The position numbers were made by a program, and so were the translations under genes. From Saccharospirillaceae bacterium (GTDB taxonomy: Bacteria > Pseudomonadota > Gammaproteobacteria > Pseudomonadales > Oceanobacteraceae), in assembly GCA_022448365.1 (NCBI GenBank), contig JAKVCS010000003.1, positions 124,001-188,000 of the forward strand: a stretch of DNA of 64,000 bases, given 5' to 3'. Each line of letters begins with the position of its first letter. Positions within the stretch are counted from its first letter, which is position 1. Of the stretch, positions 1 through 8,341 are shown one piece after another. The notes beneath the pieces are model-generated. The model saw nothing but the letters and a program-made list of their open reading frames with translations, searched no databases and was not told the origin of the DNA.

Positions 1-1
1 G

Positions 2-571
2 GCTGTGCCCGCTGGAGAGGGTGGCATGGCGGCCATTCTCAATCTGGAAGAAGAGAAGATTCGAGAGGTATGCAAGCTGGCTTCGGGCGATGGTGTTGTT
101 GAACCTGCAAACTTTAATGCACCCGGTCAGATTGTCATCGCCGGCTCGATGCCTGCGGTTGAAGCTGCGATTCCAATGGCGAAAGAGGCCGGTGCAAAAC
201 GCGCCATGAAGCTGGTTGTAAGTGGGCCGTTTCATTCCAGTTTGATGAAGGCCGCTGCAGAGGAGTTGGGACTGGCCCTGGAGGCGGTTAATTGGCGTCA
301 GCCGAAATTCCCTGTGTATCACAATGTCGATAATGCACCGGCAGAACAACAGGATATTGCCAGTAAATTACTCGCGCAGTTATACAGCCCGGTTAACTGG
401 ATTGGCGCGGTTGAGGCTTCCAGGCCAAAGGCGAATGCCGCCATTGAAGTTGGTCCGGGCAAAGTGCTTGCGGGCCTTAATAAACGCATCGATAAGTCAC
501 TCGTCACTTATGGCACCAGTGATGTTACGTCACTTCAGGCAGCCATCGAATTTATTCAGGGGAAAGAATAA
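2..571 (+). CDS. fabD: Malonyl-CoA:ACP transacylase, C-terminal part (5' end outside window)
   Basis: This enzyme moves the malonyl group from CoA to acyl carrier protein, supplying the extender unit for fatty-acid synthesis in the cytoplasm. The frame is open from the first bases, so the gene begins to the left; about the last 190 residues are present. Visible family features are the segment AVPAGEGGMAAILN, the V-SGPFHSSLM stretch carrying the second catalytic residue (His of GPFHS), and IEVGPGKVLAGLNKRI near the C-terminus. The active-site GHSLG serine motif would lie outside the window. Its stop codon overlaps the fabG start by one base, and fabG, acpP and fabF follow, the standard fab operon order. 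Confidence is high; only the start is missing. Confidence 0.96.
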   Translation, partial: AVPAGEGGMAAILNLEEEKIREVCKLASGDGVVEPANFNAPGQIVIAGSMPAVEAAIPMAKEAGAKRAMKLVVSGPFHSSLMKAAAEELGLALEAVNWRQPKFPVYHNVDNAPAEQQDIASKLLAQLYSPVNWIGAVEASRPKANAAIEVGPGKVLAGLNKRIDKSLVTYGTSDVTSLQAAIEFIQGKE

Positions 572-1311
572 TGTCAGGCAATCCACTGGCTCTGGTGACC
601 GGAGCAAGTCGCGGCATTGGTCGAGCAATTGCTGAGCGTCTGGCCAATGATGGTTTTACCGTCGTTGGTACCGCAACAAGCGAGTCTGGTGCCGATCTGA
701 TCAGAGAGGCATTGCAGTCAATTTCGTCAGACAATAATTCTATTGTTCTTGATATTGCGGATGCAGCGCAAACTGAGATTGCGTTAAAGGCTTTCCTGGC
801 TGACTTTGGTACGCCAGCCGTTGTCGTCAATAACGCTGGCATTACGCGTGACAATCTATTTCTGAGAATGTCTGATGACGAATGGAATTCGGTGTTGAAC
901 ACCAACTTGGGAGGTGTTTTCCGTGTTTGTAAAGCATTCGCTAAACCTATGATTAAGCAGAGAAACGGCAGCATTATTAATATCAGCTCGATTATTGGTA
1001 CTACAGGCAATGCTGGTCAGGCGAATTATGCGGCGGCAAAAGCCGGGCTTGAGGGCTTTACGCGTTCGCTCGCACAAGAAATTGCCAGTCGCAATATTCG
1101 GGTGAATTGTGTTGCTCCTGGATTTATTCAAACAGATATGACGGACGTCTTGCCTGAAGCGCAAAAAGAGGCCATCCTAGCGTCCATTCCTGGCAAACGC
1201 TTAGGACAAGTGGAAGATATCGCTGGAGCGGTTGCCTTCTTGGCTGGTAAAGATTCTCAATATATTACAGGTCAGACCATTCATGTGAATGGCGGCATGA
1301 ATATGGGATAA
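571..1311 (+). CDS. fabG: 3-oxoacyl-ACP reductase FabG
   Basis: NADPH-dependent reductase that reduces 3-oxoacyl-ACP in the first reductive step of fatty-acid elongation. The 246-residue protein is a classical short-chain dehydrogenase: the cofactor motif TGASRGIGRAIA is near residue 10, NNAG near residue 89, the catalytic serine lies in NISSIIG, and the YxxxK pair is in QANYAAAKAG. The C-terminus VNGGMNMG is typical of FabG. The ATG overlaps the fabD stop codon (TAATG), which suggests translational coupling. It sits between fabD and acpP, which separates it from the similar acetoacetyl-CoA reductase found near 31 kb. Confidence 0.97.
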   Translation: MSGNPLALVTGASRGIGRAIAERLANDGFTVVGTATSESGADLIREALQSISSDNNSIVLDIADAAQTEIALKAFLADFGTPAVVVNNAGITRDNLFLRMSDDEWNSVLNTNLGGVFRVCKAFAKPMIKQRNGSIINISSIIGTTGNAGQANYAAAKAGLEGFTRSLAQEIASRNIRVNCVAPGFIQTDMTDVLPEAQKEAILASIPGKRLGQVEDIAGAVAFLAGKDSQYITGQTIHVNGGMNMG

Positions 1312-1358
1312 GGCCAAATTACTGGCCATTTAGAGTTAATAAACGGTAGGAAAACACC

Positions 1359-1592
1359 ATGAGTAACATTGAAGAACGCGTAAAGAAAATCGTATGTGAA
1401 CAGCTGGGCGTTAAAGAAGAAGATGTGAAGCCATCTTCCTCTTTTGTAGACGACCTGGGTGCCGATTCTCTGGACACCGTTGAACTGGTAATGGCGCTTG
1501 AAGAAGAATTCGAGACCGAGATTCCAGATGAGGATGCAGAGAAGCTGACTAGCGTTCAGGAAGCCATCGACTACATCATTGCCAATCTGTAA
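1359..1592 (+). CDS. acpP: Acyl carrier protein
   Basis: A 77-residue acidic carrier that holds growing acyl chains on a 4'-phosphopantetheine arm. The attachment serine lies in the universal motif [18 protein letters not shown], and the length and the N-terminus [12 protein letters not shown] match the family closely. A good ribosome site (GTAGGA) lies upstream of the ATG. It is 47 bases after fabG and is followed by a hairpin terminator before fabF. Such a terminator after acpP fits the high separate expression usual for this gene, although that expression is inferred rather than seen. Confidence 0.98.
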   Translation: MSNIEERVKKIVCEQLGVKEEDVKPSSSFVDDLGADSLDTVELVMALEEEFETEIPDEDAEKLTSVQEAIDYIIANL

Positions 1593-1610
1593 GATTCGCA
1601 ATGTCTGAAA

Positions 1611-1637
1611 GCCGCCTCTTCGGACGCGGCTTTTTTT
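1611..1637 (+). terminator. Rho-independent terminator after acpP
   Basis: The arms GCCGC and GCGGC enclose a loop of about ten bases and are followed directly by seven T residues. It lies about 20 bases after the acpP stop codon and before fabF, so it probably ends part of the acpP transcripts while allowing read-through into fabF. Confidence 0.8.
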
Positions 1638-1694
1638 ATGCCCGTCATTCAACTGAGTGCACGGAGTTGATGCAATCTCAAAGTGAACAGGATT

Positions 1695-2936
1695 ATGAGT
1701 AAGCGACGCGTTGTAATCACAGGCATGGGAACCGTAAATCCACTGGCAAATACAGTAGATGGTACTTGGCAAGCGGTCCAGCAAGGCAAAAGTGGTATCG
1801 GCAAAATCGAGCATTTCGATTGTGATGGTTACGCCACGCAAATCGGTGGTGCCGTTAAAGAATTTGATGTCTCTGGTGTGATGACACCCAAAGAAGCGAG
1901 AAAAATCGATTTATTTCTGCAGTATGCAATGGTGGCGGCGGAAGAGGCGATTCTCGACGCCGGAATTAACGATCAAGTAGACAAAGATCGTGTCGGTGTG
2001 GCCGTGGGATCGGGTATCGGTGGTTTGAATATGATCGAAAACAACCATGCCCAGCTACAGAAGAGCGGTCCGCGACGTGTTTCTCCATTTTTGGTGCCCG
2101 GCTCAGTGATTAATATGGCCGCCGGAAATATCGCTATTCGCCATGGTTTAAAAGGACCCAATTTCGCCATCACTACCGCCTGTACCACCGGCACTCATAA
2201 TATTGGCTATGCAGCACGGACGATTGCCTATGGTGATGCCGACGTCATGATCGCTGGAGGGGCTGAATTCGGCTCTTCTCCGCTGGGCGTTGCAGGTTTT
2301 GCTGCTGCTCGGGCAATGAGTACTCGCAATGACGAACCTGAGAAGGCATCGCGCCCCTGGGACAGAGACCGTGATGGGTTTGTTCTCGGCGATGGCGCGG
2401 CTATTCTGGTGCTCGAATCACTGGATCATGCGCAACAACGCGGTGCGACGATTTACGCCGAAGTTTCGGGCCTAGGAATGAGCGATGACGCTCATCATAT
2501 TACGTCGCCACCTGAGGACGGTGCTGGTGCTCAGGCGGCCATGCGTAATGCCATTAATGATGCCGGTCTGCAGCCCCAGGATATCGACTACATTAATGCC
2601 CATGGCACATCAACATTAGTAGGCGATATTGCTGAAACCAATGCCGTTAAGGCGGTATTCGGGGATCACTCTGCGACACTGGCAGTGTCTTCCACCAAGT
2701 CGATGACCGGGCACCTTCTGGGCGCCGCCGGTGCGCTGGAGGCTTTAATCACTGCACTGGCAATACGCGACGGCGTTGCCCCACCAACCATTAACCTTGA
2801 AAATCCGGATGAGGGATGTGATCTGGATTACGTGCCCAATCAAAGTCGTAAGATGGAAATCAAGGCCGCCATTTCCAATTCATTTGGCTTTGGTGGGACT
2901 AATGGTAGCTTGCTAATGACTCGTTTCGAAGGTTGA
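1695..2936 (+). CDS. fabF: Beta-ketoacyl-ACP synthase II
   Basis: Condensing enzyme that elongates acyl-ACP with malonyl-ACP. The Cys-His-His triad can be read: cysteine in TTACTTGTHNIG, one histidine in NAHGTSTLVGD and the other in SMTGHLLGAAG; the tail motif NSFGFGGTNGSLL is also present. I prefer the ATG giving MSKRRVVITGMG, because this is the canonical family N-terminus; a GTG four codons earlier is in frame, and neither start has an ideal ribosome site. From the ATG the protein has 413 residues, the usual FabF length. The pabC start follows only a few bases after its stop, continuing the operon. Confidence 0.96.
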   Translation: MSKRRVVITGMGTVNPLANTVDGTWQAVQQGKSGIGKIEHFDCDGYATQIGGAVKEFDVSGVMTPKEARKIDLFLQYAMVAAEEAILDAGINDQVDKDRVGVAVGSGIGGLNMIENNHAQLQKSGPRRVSPFLVPGSVINMAAGNIAIRHGLKGPNFAITTACTTGTHNIGYAARTIAYGDADVMIAGGAEFGSSPLGVAGFAAARAMSTRNDEPEKASRPWDRDRDGFVLGDGAAILVLESLDHAQQRGATIYAEVSGLGMSDDAHHITSPPEDGAGAQAAMRNAINDAGLQPQDIDYINAHGTSTLVGDIAETNAVKAVFGDHSATLAVSSTKSMTGHLLGAAGALEALITALAIRDGVAPPTINLENPDEGCDLDYVPNQSRKMEIKAAISNSFGFGGTNGSLLMTRFEG

Positions 2937-2939
2937 TTC

Positions 2940-3869
2940 TTGATCATTACTGCCAGTTACAGTGAAGCCGGTTGGCGTGTTGGCCCACTACTGGCCGATC
3001 GGGGCCAGGAGTTTGGCGATGGTGTGTTTGAAACCCTACGCCTGACTCACGACCTCACATTTCCTCTTGGGGTGTTACACAAGCAGCGCCTCTGTCGTGG
3101 GCTTGTTCGTCTCGATTTTCCCATTGATACACTCAGACTCGTTGACGTCGCGCTCGGCGATATCGGTTCGATAGCCGGGTTGTCAGCGCTGCGCGAAGAA
3201 GCAGAGCGGGCGAGTCGCAATATTCAATTAAAACTGATTGTCAGTCGTCAATTGAATCATTCAGTTTCAGCAGATGCGCATAAATGGCCGAGAGGTTATC
3301 AGATAGGCGCCAATCACTCAGCAAATCTCCAGATTCAGCTGCGGCTTGCGCCTGCCTGGAATCAGTGGGTTTCGGGTTGGTGCGTTGGCGTAAACCCACT
3401 GACTTTGGCCGATCAGCCACTCCTGGCTGGAGTAAAGCACCTGAATCGTCTTGAGCAAGTCATGGCAAGGCATGCCTTTGCAGCGGACTGGCAAGAGTCG
3501 CTCATGCTTAACCGGTCAGGAGATGTTATTGAAGGCTGTATGAGTAATATTTATCTTTTGGAAGGTGACCGTCTGGTGACACCCATCCTCGACAATTCGG
3601 GGGTTGAAGGTGTTGCAAAACAGTGGCTACTTCAGCATGCCGACGATTTGGATGTTGTTTGCCAACAAGGCATATTGGATGTGAGGCGTATTTATGCAGC
3701 CGATGGGCTGCTGTTCAGTAATACGTTAAACGGTTTCAGTTGGGCAAAAAAAATTGATGATTTTGAATATTCCGCAGAAAAGCAGCAGCTAGCTCAACGG
3801 GTGCAGCAAAGAATTCAGTCCATGTTTATTTCCATGTTTAGTTCAGGGAATTCTGACCATGAAAATTAA
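2940..3869 (+). CDS. pabC: Aminodeoxychorismate lyase
   Basis: PLP enzyme that converts 4-amino-4-deoxychorismate to 4-aminobenzoate and pyruvate, for folate synthesis. It belongs to the fold-type IV (branched-chain aminotransferase-like) group: QEFGDGVFETLR near the N-terminus, the probable PLP lysine in LLAGVKHLNRLEQ, and EGCMSNIYLL followed by TPILDNSGVEGV. The start is an unusual TTG, supported by a GAAGG ribosome site seven bases upstream and by the family-like N-terminus MIITAS. At 309 residues it is about 40 longer than the E. coli enzyme. It overlaps mltG by 11 bases. The fabF-pabC-mltG-tmk-holB order is conserved in gammaproteobacteria. Confidence 0.9.
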   Translation: MIITASYSEAGWRVGPLLADRGQEFGDGVFETLRLTHDLTFPLGVLHKQRLCRGLVRLDFPIDTLRLVDVALGDIGSIAGLSALREEAERASRNIQLKLIVSRQLNHSVSADAHKWPRGYQIGANHSANLQIQLRLAPAWNQWVSGWCVGVNPLTLADQPLLAGVKHLNRLEQVMARHAFAADWQESLMLNRSGDVIEGCMSNIYLLEGDRLVTPILDNSGVEGVAKQWLLQHADDLDVVCQQGILDVRRIYAADGLLFSNTLNGFSWAKKIDDFEYSAEKQQLAQRVQQRIQSMFISMFSSGNSDHEN

Positions 3870-4872
3870 AATCACATTGTTGGTGATTTTCTTGAGCACC
3901 ATTGCGGCAGGCGTCACTGGTTGGAATATTCCGACCAGTAATAACGGGCCTGTGCGGGTGGACATTCCGCCCGGAAGCAGCCTTTCGGCTATTGCCCGAA
4001 AATGGCAGAGTGATGGTTGGCTGGTATCCGCAAATTTACTAAAGTTGCAGGCGAAGCTACTCAATAAGGAGCATGTATTGCGCGCTGGTGAATTCGATAT
4101 ACCAGCTTCCCTATCCGGACCTCAGCTTTTGGCTTTTCTCGCCAGTGCAAAACCGGTCAGCTATAAAGTTCAGTTTATAGAAGGGACGACGTTAACCCAG
4201 GCGATTGCCTCGCTTAAACGTGCGAAAAGCCTGCGCCAGGATGTTCGGCCACTGACGCGAAAAACCATTGCAAAATTAATTGGTGTCAAAGGCAATCCTG
4301 AAGGCTGGTTGTATCCGGATACCTATGTTTACCACAGTGGTGAGGCAGTCAGTTCAATTATCCGTCAGTCTTATCAACGTATGAAAAAAGTTCTTATGCA
4401 GGAATGGGATGCAAAAGCCGGCGATCTGCCGTATCGAACACCCTATGATGCACTGATCATGGCGTCTATTGTGGAAAAAGAAACCGGTGCTGCCTATGAG
4501 CGTCCGCACATCGCAGGTGTTTTTGTCAGGCGACTGAAAAAGAATATGCGATTGGAAACGGATCCGACCATTATTTATGGGCTGGGTGATCGCTTTGACG
4601 GTAATTTAAAGAAAAAACATTTGCGTGATCGTTCCAACCAATACAACAGTTACCGGTTTAAGGGATTGCCTCCCAGTCCGATCGCATTTGCCGGTCGTCC
4701 TGCAATACATGCGGCATTGCATCCTCAGAATGGCACAACGCTTTTTTTTGTTGCCAAGGGGGACGGCAGTCATTACTTTTCCGAGACGTTGGCAGAACAT
4801 AATAAAGCCGTCCGAAAATATCAGATATTCCGTCGTAAAAAAGAATATCGCTCAGCTCCACAAACGAATTAA
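3859..4872 (+). CDS. mltG: Endolytic murein transglycosylase MltG (YceG family)
   Basis: Inner-membrane lytic transglycosylase that cuts nascent glycan strands and is thought to end glycan polymerisation. The 337-residue protein begins with a single hydrophobic segment (residues about 4-20), continues with a LysM-like region, and carries the YceG catalytic domain. The probable catalytic glutamate is in IMASIVEKETG, followed by RPHIAGVFVRRL and the ETDPTIIYGL motif; the end of the domain shows SYRFKGLPPSPIAFAGR. The start lies inside the end of pabC, and tmk follows 12 bases later, so it is part of the same transcript. Confidence 0.95.
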   Translation: MKIKITLLVIFLSTIAAGVTGWNIPTSNNGPVRVDIPPGSSLSAIARKWQSDGWLVSANLLKLQAKLLNKEHVLRAGEFDIPASLSGPQLLAFLASAKPVSYKVQFIEGTTLTQAIASLKRAKSLRQDVRPLTRKTIAKLIGVKGNPEGWLYPDTYVYHSGEAVSSIIRQSYQRMKKVLMQEWDAKAGDLPYRTPYDALIMASIVEKETGAAYERPHIAGVFVRRLKKNMRLETDPTIIYGLGDRFDGNLKKKHLRDRSNQYNSYRFKGLPPSPIAFAGRPAIHAALHPQNGTTLFFVAKGDGSHYFSETLAEHNKAVRKYQIFRRKKEYRSAPQTN

Positions 4873-4884
4873 TCCGGATCAAGT

Positions 4885-5544
4885 ATGAACAGAAACACAG
4901 GTCGTTTTATCACCTTCGAAGGTGGTGAAGGTGTTGGCAAATCCACCAATATTCGGTTCGCTTCGGATTGGCTGCAAAAACAGGGGGTTAATACGTTAAT
5001 AACCCGCGAGCCGGGAGGGACTGAAATTGCAGAAAAGATTCGAGATGATTTATTAAAAGCTCATCACAACGAAGTTATGTCGGATATGACTGAGCTTCTC
5101 CTGGTCTTTGCAGCAAGAGCGCAGCACCTGGAAAAAATTATACGCCCGGCACTTGCATCCGGCACCTGGGTGCTTTGTGATCGTTTTACCGACTCGACCA
5201 TTGCGTATCAGGGGTACGGTCGTGGTCTGTCAAAACAGGTGATCGAAAATCTGAAACAACTGGTACAGCAGGGTATGGAGCCGGATTGTACATTCTTGCT
5301 TGAAGCACCTTTGGAACTCGGTATGCGCAGAGCCAGAAATCGTGCCACCCATGCTGGCGAGCAAGTTGATCGGTTTGAAACAGAAAAGATCGAATTTTTC
5401 CAACGCGTACAGCAAGGTTTCATGGAGTTAGCGGAGCAATTTCCACGTTTCAGACGGGTTGATGCAAGCCAGTCATTACCTCAGGTTCAGGAAAACATTG
5501 CTAACCAATTGCAGCAACTGATGGCTACTGGTGATTTGATATGA
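4885..5544 (+). CDS. tmk: Thymidylate kinase
   Basis: Phosphorylates dTMP to dTDP with ATP, an essential step of dTTP supply. The 219-residue protein has the P-loop FEGGEGVGKST at residues about 10-20, the REPGGTEIAEKIRD substrate motif, and the DRFTDSTIAYQGYGRG motif. Length and motif spacing match the E. coli-type enzyme. It shares four bases (ATGA) with the start of holB, which indicates translational coupling. The operon position between mltG and holB is conserved. Confidence 0.97.
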   Translation: MNRNTGRFITFEGGEGVGKSTNIRFASDWLQKQGVNTLITREPGGTEIAEKIRDDLLKAHHNEVMSDMTELLLVFAARAQHLEKIIRPALASGTWVLCDRFTDSTIAYQGYGRGLSKQVIENLKQLVQQGMEPDCTFLLEAPLELGMRRARNRATHAGEQVDRFETEKIEFFQRVQQGFMELAEQFPRFRRVDASQSLPQVQENIANQLQQLMATGDLI

Positions 5545-6542
5545 TCCTGCCGTGGCAGCATTCTGTCTGGGAAGATCTGGTTAAACGTCAACAAACCGCG
5601 GGTTTGCCCCATGCACTGATGTTCACGGGGATCAGTGGTATCGGCAAACATCAGTTGTCGTTGCACACTGCCGAGTGGTTACTTTGCCAGCGCACGGCAA
5701 CAGAAGCTCTGGCCCAGCCTTGTGGTAACTGCCATTCCTGCCAGCTTTGGCGAGCAGGGACGCATCCAGATTTCATGATATGTCAGCCGGAAGATAGCAG
5801 CCGACAGATTCGTATTGATAGCATTCGCAAAGTGAATGAGTTTCTGGCTCAGACACCGCAAATCAGTCATTGCCAGGTGGTGATTCTGAAGCCTGTTGAG
5901 GTCATGAACACCAATGCAGCTAATGCACTTTTGAAAACCCTCGAGGAGCCTGCTGGTGAAAGTTTCCTGCTACTTGAGGCAGAACGTTTTGGTTCGGTAT
6001 TGCCAACCATTCGCAGTCGCTGCCAGCGTTTACAGCTGCAGGCTCCTGTCGATGCAGAAGCCAGTAACTGGTTGCAGCAGCAGGGGGTCAGCCAGGCCGA
6101 TGCACAATCCGCTTTGCGCTACAACCCAGGAGCTCCACTGGCAGCGAAGCGCTGGCTAGAGCACGATGGCGGAAAACAGCAGGAGGTGTGGGTAAGCCAG
6201 TTCAAGCAATGGACTTTGGGCTCTGCACCATTGGAGCAGGTGGTGTCCGTCTGGAATAAGCTCGAAATTGGCGATGTGATTCACTGGTTCAATACGGCGT
6301 TAGCAGATGCTTTAAAAGCACAGCTTGGTGTGACAGCGGAAGCACTGGTATACCAGCAGTTGCTGCCGGAGCTGCTTAGCAGCGCTATGCTGGATTCAGC
6401 AAAGCTGATAACCTTGCAGCGCAAAGTGCAGGAGGTACAGGGCAATTTGATGTCAGGTGTTTCCCATTATAATAAACAGCTTTTGCTGGAATCTTTGCTA
6501 CTGGATTGGCACGCCGCCATTCGTCGCAACCCGGTAAATTAG
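5541..6542 (+). CDS. holB: DNA polymerase III subunit delta prime
   Basis: Clamp-loader subunit that helps load the sliding clamp onto primed DNA. The 333-residue protein has the modified P-loop region FTGISGIGKHQLS, a zinc-binding cluster in CGNCHSCQLWRAGTHPDF, the segment NALLKTLEEPAGESFLLL, and the sensor motif IRSRCQRLQL, all expected for delta prime. Length is near that of E. coli HolB. The ATG overlaps the tmk stop. A PilZ gene follows 23 bases later, as in Pseudomonas. Confidence 0.95.
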   Translation: MILPWQHSVWEDLVKRQQTAGLPHALMFTGISGIGKHQLSLHTAEWLLCQRTATEALAQPCGNCHSCQLWRAGTHPDFMICQPEDSSRQIRIDSIRKVNEFLAQTPQISHCQVVILKPVEVMNTNAANALLKTLEEPAGESFLLLEAERFGSVLPTIRSRCQRLQLQAPVDAEASNWLQQQGVSQADAQSALRYNPGAPLAAKRWLEHDGGKQQEVWVSQFKQWTLGSAPLEQVVSVWNKLEIGDVIHWFNTALADALKAQLGVTAEALVYQQLLPELLSSAMLDSAKLITLQRKVQEVQGNLMSGVSHYNKQLLLESLLLDWHAAIRRNPVN

Positions 6543-6565
6543 TACATCAAAGATCAGGAGATAGC

Positions 6566-6913
6566 ATGAATCCTATGGGCGGTCGCAGTGGTATTTTGTC
6601 ACTGACAATCAAAGATAAGTCGGTGTTATATGCTGCCTATATGCCATTCATCATTGATGGAGGTTTGTTTATTCCAACAAACAAGCAATATCAACTGGGT
6701 GATGAAGTCTTTATGTTGCTGAAGCTAATGGATGAGCCGGAAAAAATCCCGGTAGCCGGCAAGGTAATCTGGGTAACACCCAAAGGTGCCCAAGGTAATA
6801 AGGTTGCAGGAATTGGCGTGCAATTCACGGGTGATGACAATATCGCACGTAATAAGATTGAAACGTTTCTGGCTGGGGCTCTTAAATCAGATCGCCTTAC
6901 TCACACAATGTAG
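6566..6913 (+). CDS. PilZ domain protein (type IV pilus biogenesis PilZ-like)
   Basis: A 115-residue single-domain protein of the PilZ family. It shows GGLFIPTNKQYQLGDEVFMLLKLMDEP and VAGKVIWVTPKGAQG...GIGVQF, characteristic of the pilus-assembly protein that sits next to holB in Pseudomonas. The N-terminal RxxxR c-di-GMP motif of signalling PilZ domains is not visible, as in the pilus PilZ itself, so c-di-GMP binding is doubtful. I chose the ATG at 6566, which has a CAGGAG ribosome site, rather than an in-frame start inside holB. The fimL gene at 26.9 kb is another pilus-linked gene in this window. A role in type IV pilus assembly is inferred. Confidence 0.85.
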   Translation: MNPMGGRSGILSLTIKDKSVLYAAYMPFIIDGGLFIPTNKQYQLGDEVFMLLKLMDEPEKIPVAGKVIWVTPKGAQGNKVAGIGVQFTGDDNIARNKIETFLAGALKSDRLTHTM

Positions 6914-6929
6914 CATGCTGTCGATGTAA

Positions 6930-6956
6930 AGCTTGTTCGTTAAATGCGGACAAGCT
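6930..6956 (+). other. Inverted repeat after the fab operon
   Basis: The 7-base arms AGCTTGT and ACAAGCT flank a 13-base loop just after the PilZ gene. No T-run follows, so it is not a clear intrinsic terminator; it may only stabilise or pause the transcript. The remaining bases up to the convergent aminotransferase end (7098) show nothing further. Confidence 0.3.
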
Positions 6957-7097
6957 CAGTAATAGCATCGGCCATTCAGATTTTCTCGCGGCGACGTAGG
7001 CTAGCCCTCAGTTTTGATGAGCCAGCCCTCGATCTGACACTCATTTATCAACGCTGTAAAAGTACAGAGTCGGGTAATTCTACGCTCAACCGAGCAC

Positions 7098-8261
7098 TTA
7101 CGATTGCATCATTGGTAATAAGCTCTCTAAGCATTCCAGTGCATCATCCAGTGCTTCTTGTGTGGTGTGAAAATGTGGTGAAAAACGAATCCCTCCTCCA
7201 CGATTGGCGCAGATCACCCCGGTTTGCATGAGTGTTTTGTGCAGTCTCGCACTGTCAATATTCCAGAAGTGAAATGTCAGAATGCCAGAGGGTCGCTCAT
7301 CAATTAGTGGGTTGCCAAAAACCGCGTCCATTTCATAAAGGCCTTCTTTTAGATATTGAATCCGTTCTGCAATAGCGTACTCAATTTGCGCCGGGCCGAC
7401 TTTAAGAATCAATTCAATGCTGGCATTTAATGCATAGCCTGCCAGCATATTCGGACTGCCACATTCAAAGCGTTTGGCGGTCGGCGCAAGCGTCCATTCT
7501 TTGGTGTTGTAGTTTCCCGCGTTGGCCACCATATGCCAGCCATATTCCTGTATCCTCAACTGATTCATCACTGCCGGACGTACATAAAAGAAGCCCAGAC
7601 CCTCGGGTCCAAGCATCCATTTATGACCATCAGCCATGGCAAAATCGCACAGGTTTTTTTGTACTGAAAAGGGTTGTGCCGCAACCGCCTGAATGGCGTC
7701 AATGCAGAATAAAACTTCGGCTGCACGGCATGCGGCACCGATACGATCGATATCGAGGCGCAGACCAGATGCGTATTGCACCGCACTTATGGAAACCAGT
7801 TTTGGCTTTTTTGCAATTGCCGCCAGCAATTCAGACTCCGGGTCATCGTAAGGGAGTGCTACCTCAACGACCTTAACGCCCTTATTTGCGAGTGATTCCC
7901 ATACAATGCGGTTGGAGGGGAATTCCTGATCGGAAATGACTACCACATCATCGGGTTGCCAATCTAAACCATATGCAACAAACGACAGTGCCTCAGAGGT
8001 GTTTTTAACCAGAGCAACGCTGCCATGGGGCGCATCGATGAGAGTTTCGAGGTTACGTCGGAGATTTGCTTCTGTCTTCTCCCACTGGTGGTAATGAGTG
8101 GCGCCCAGCGCGACATTTTCAGCAGCAAACTCATTGACGGCTTTTCTTGCTGACTCCGGCCACGGCGCGACAGCTGCATGGTTGAGGTAACTGCATTCAT
8201 CATTCACCGGAAATTCACTGCGCCAATCAAAACCGTGCTGTGGATCATATTGTTCAGTCAT
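7098..8261 (-). CDS. Class V aminotransferase (cysteine desulfurase / isopenicillin epimerase-like)
   Basis: PLP-dependent fold-type I enzyme of the class V family, 387 residues. The motifs are ECSYLNHAAVAPWP near the N-terminus, NTSEALSFVAYGL, the cofactor aspartate region FCIDAIQAV, and the PLP lysine in ADGHKWMLGPEGLGFFYV. The active-site cysteine loop of true Nif/Isc desulfurases is not evident; GVICANRGGGIRFSPHFHTT looks more like the kynureninase or epimerase-like branch. The substrate cannot be told from sequence. The gene is convergent with the fab operon and divergent from the M16 peptidase, so it is probably a single unit. It replaces the tatD gene often found after holB-pilZ. Confidence 0.85.
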   Translation of the reverse strand: MTEQYDPQHGFDWRSEFPVNDECSYLNHAAVAPWPESARKAVNEFAAENVALGATHYHQWEKTEANLRRNLETLIDAPHGSVALVKNTSEALSFVAYGLDWQPDDVVVISDQEFPSNRIVWESLANKGVKVVEVALPYDDPESELLAAIAKKPKLVSISAVQYASGLRLDIDRIGAACRAAEVLFCIDAIQAVAAQPFSVQKNLCDFAMADGHKWMLGPEGLGFFYVRPAVMNQLRIQEYGWHMVANAGNYNTKEWTLAPTAKRFECGSPNMLAGYALNASIELILKVGPAQIEYAIAERIQYLKEGLYEMDAVFGNPLIDERPSGILTFHFWNIDSARLHKTLMQTGVICANRGGGIRFSPHFHTTQEALDDALECLESLLPMMQS

Positions 8262-8341
8262 GCTTAAGCCTTTAATCCTTCGGAGATGGACATAACGCTG
8301 CTAAGATTAACGGATAAATATCCATAATGAATAGAGAAGTT

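Noticed and set aside
552-1010. 152-codon minus-strand frame inside fabG
   Set aside because: It lies opposite a well-conserved gene, has no family resemblance and no ribosome site.
1281-1841. 186-codon minus-strand frame over acpP and the fabF start
   Set aside because: It is antisense to acpP and crosses a terminator; composition is that of a shadow frame.
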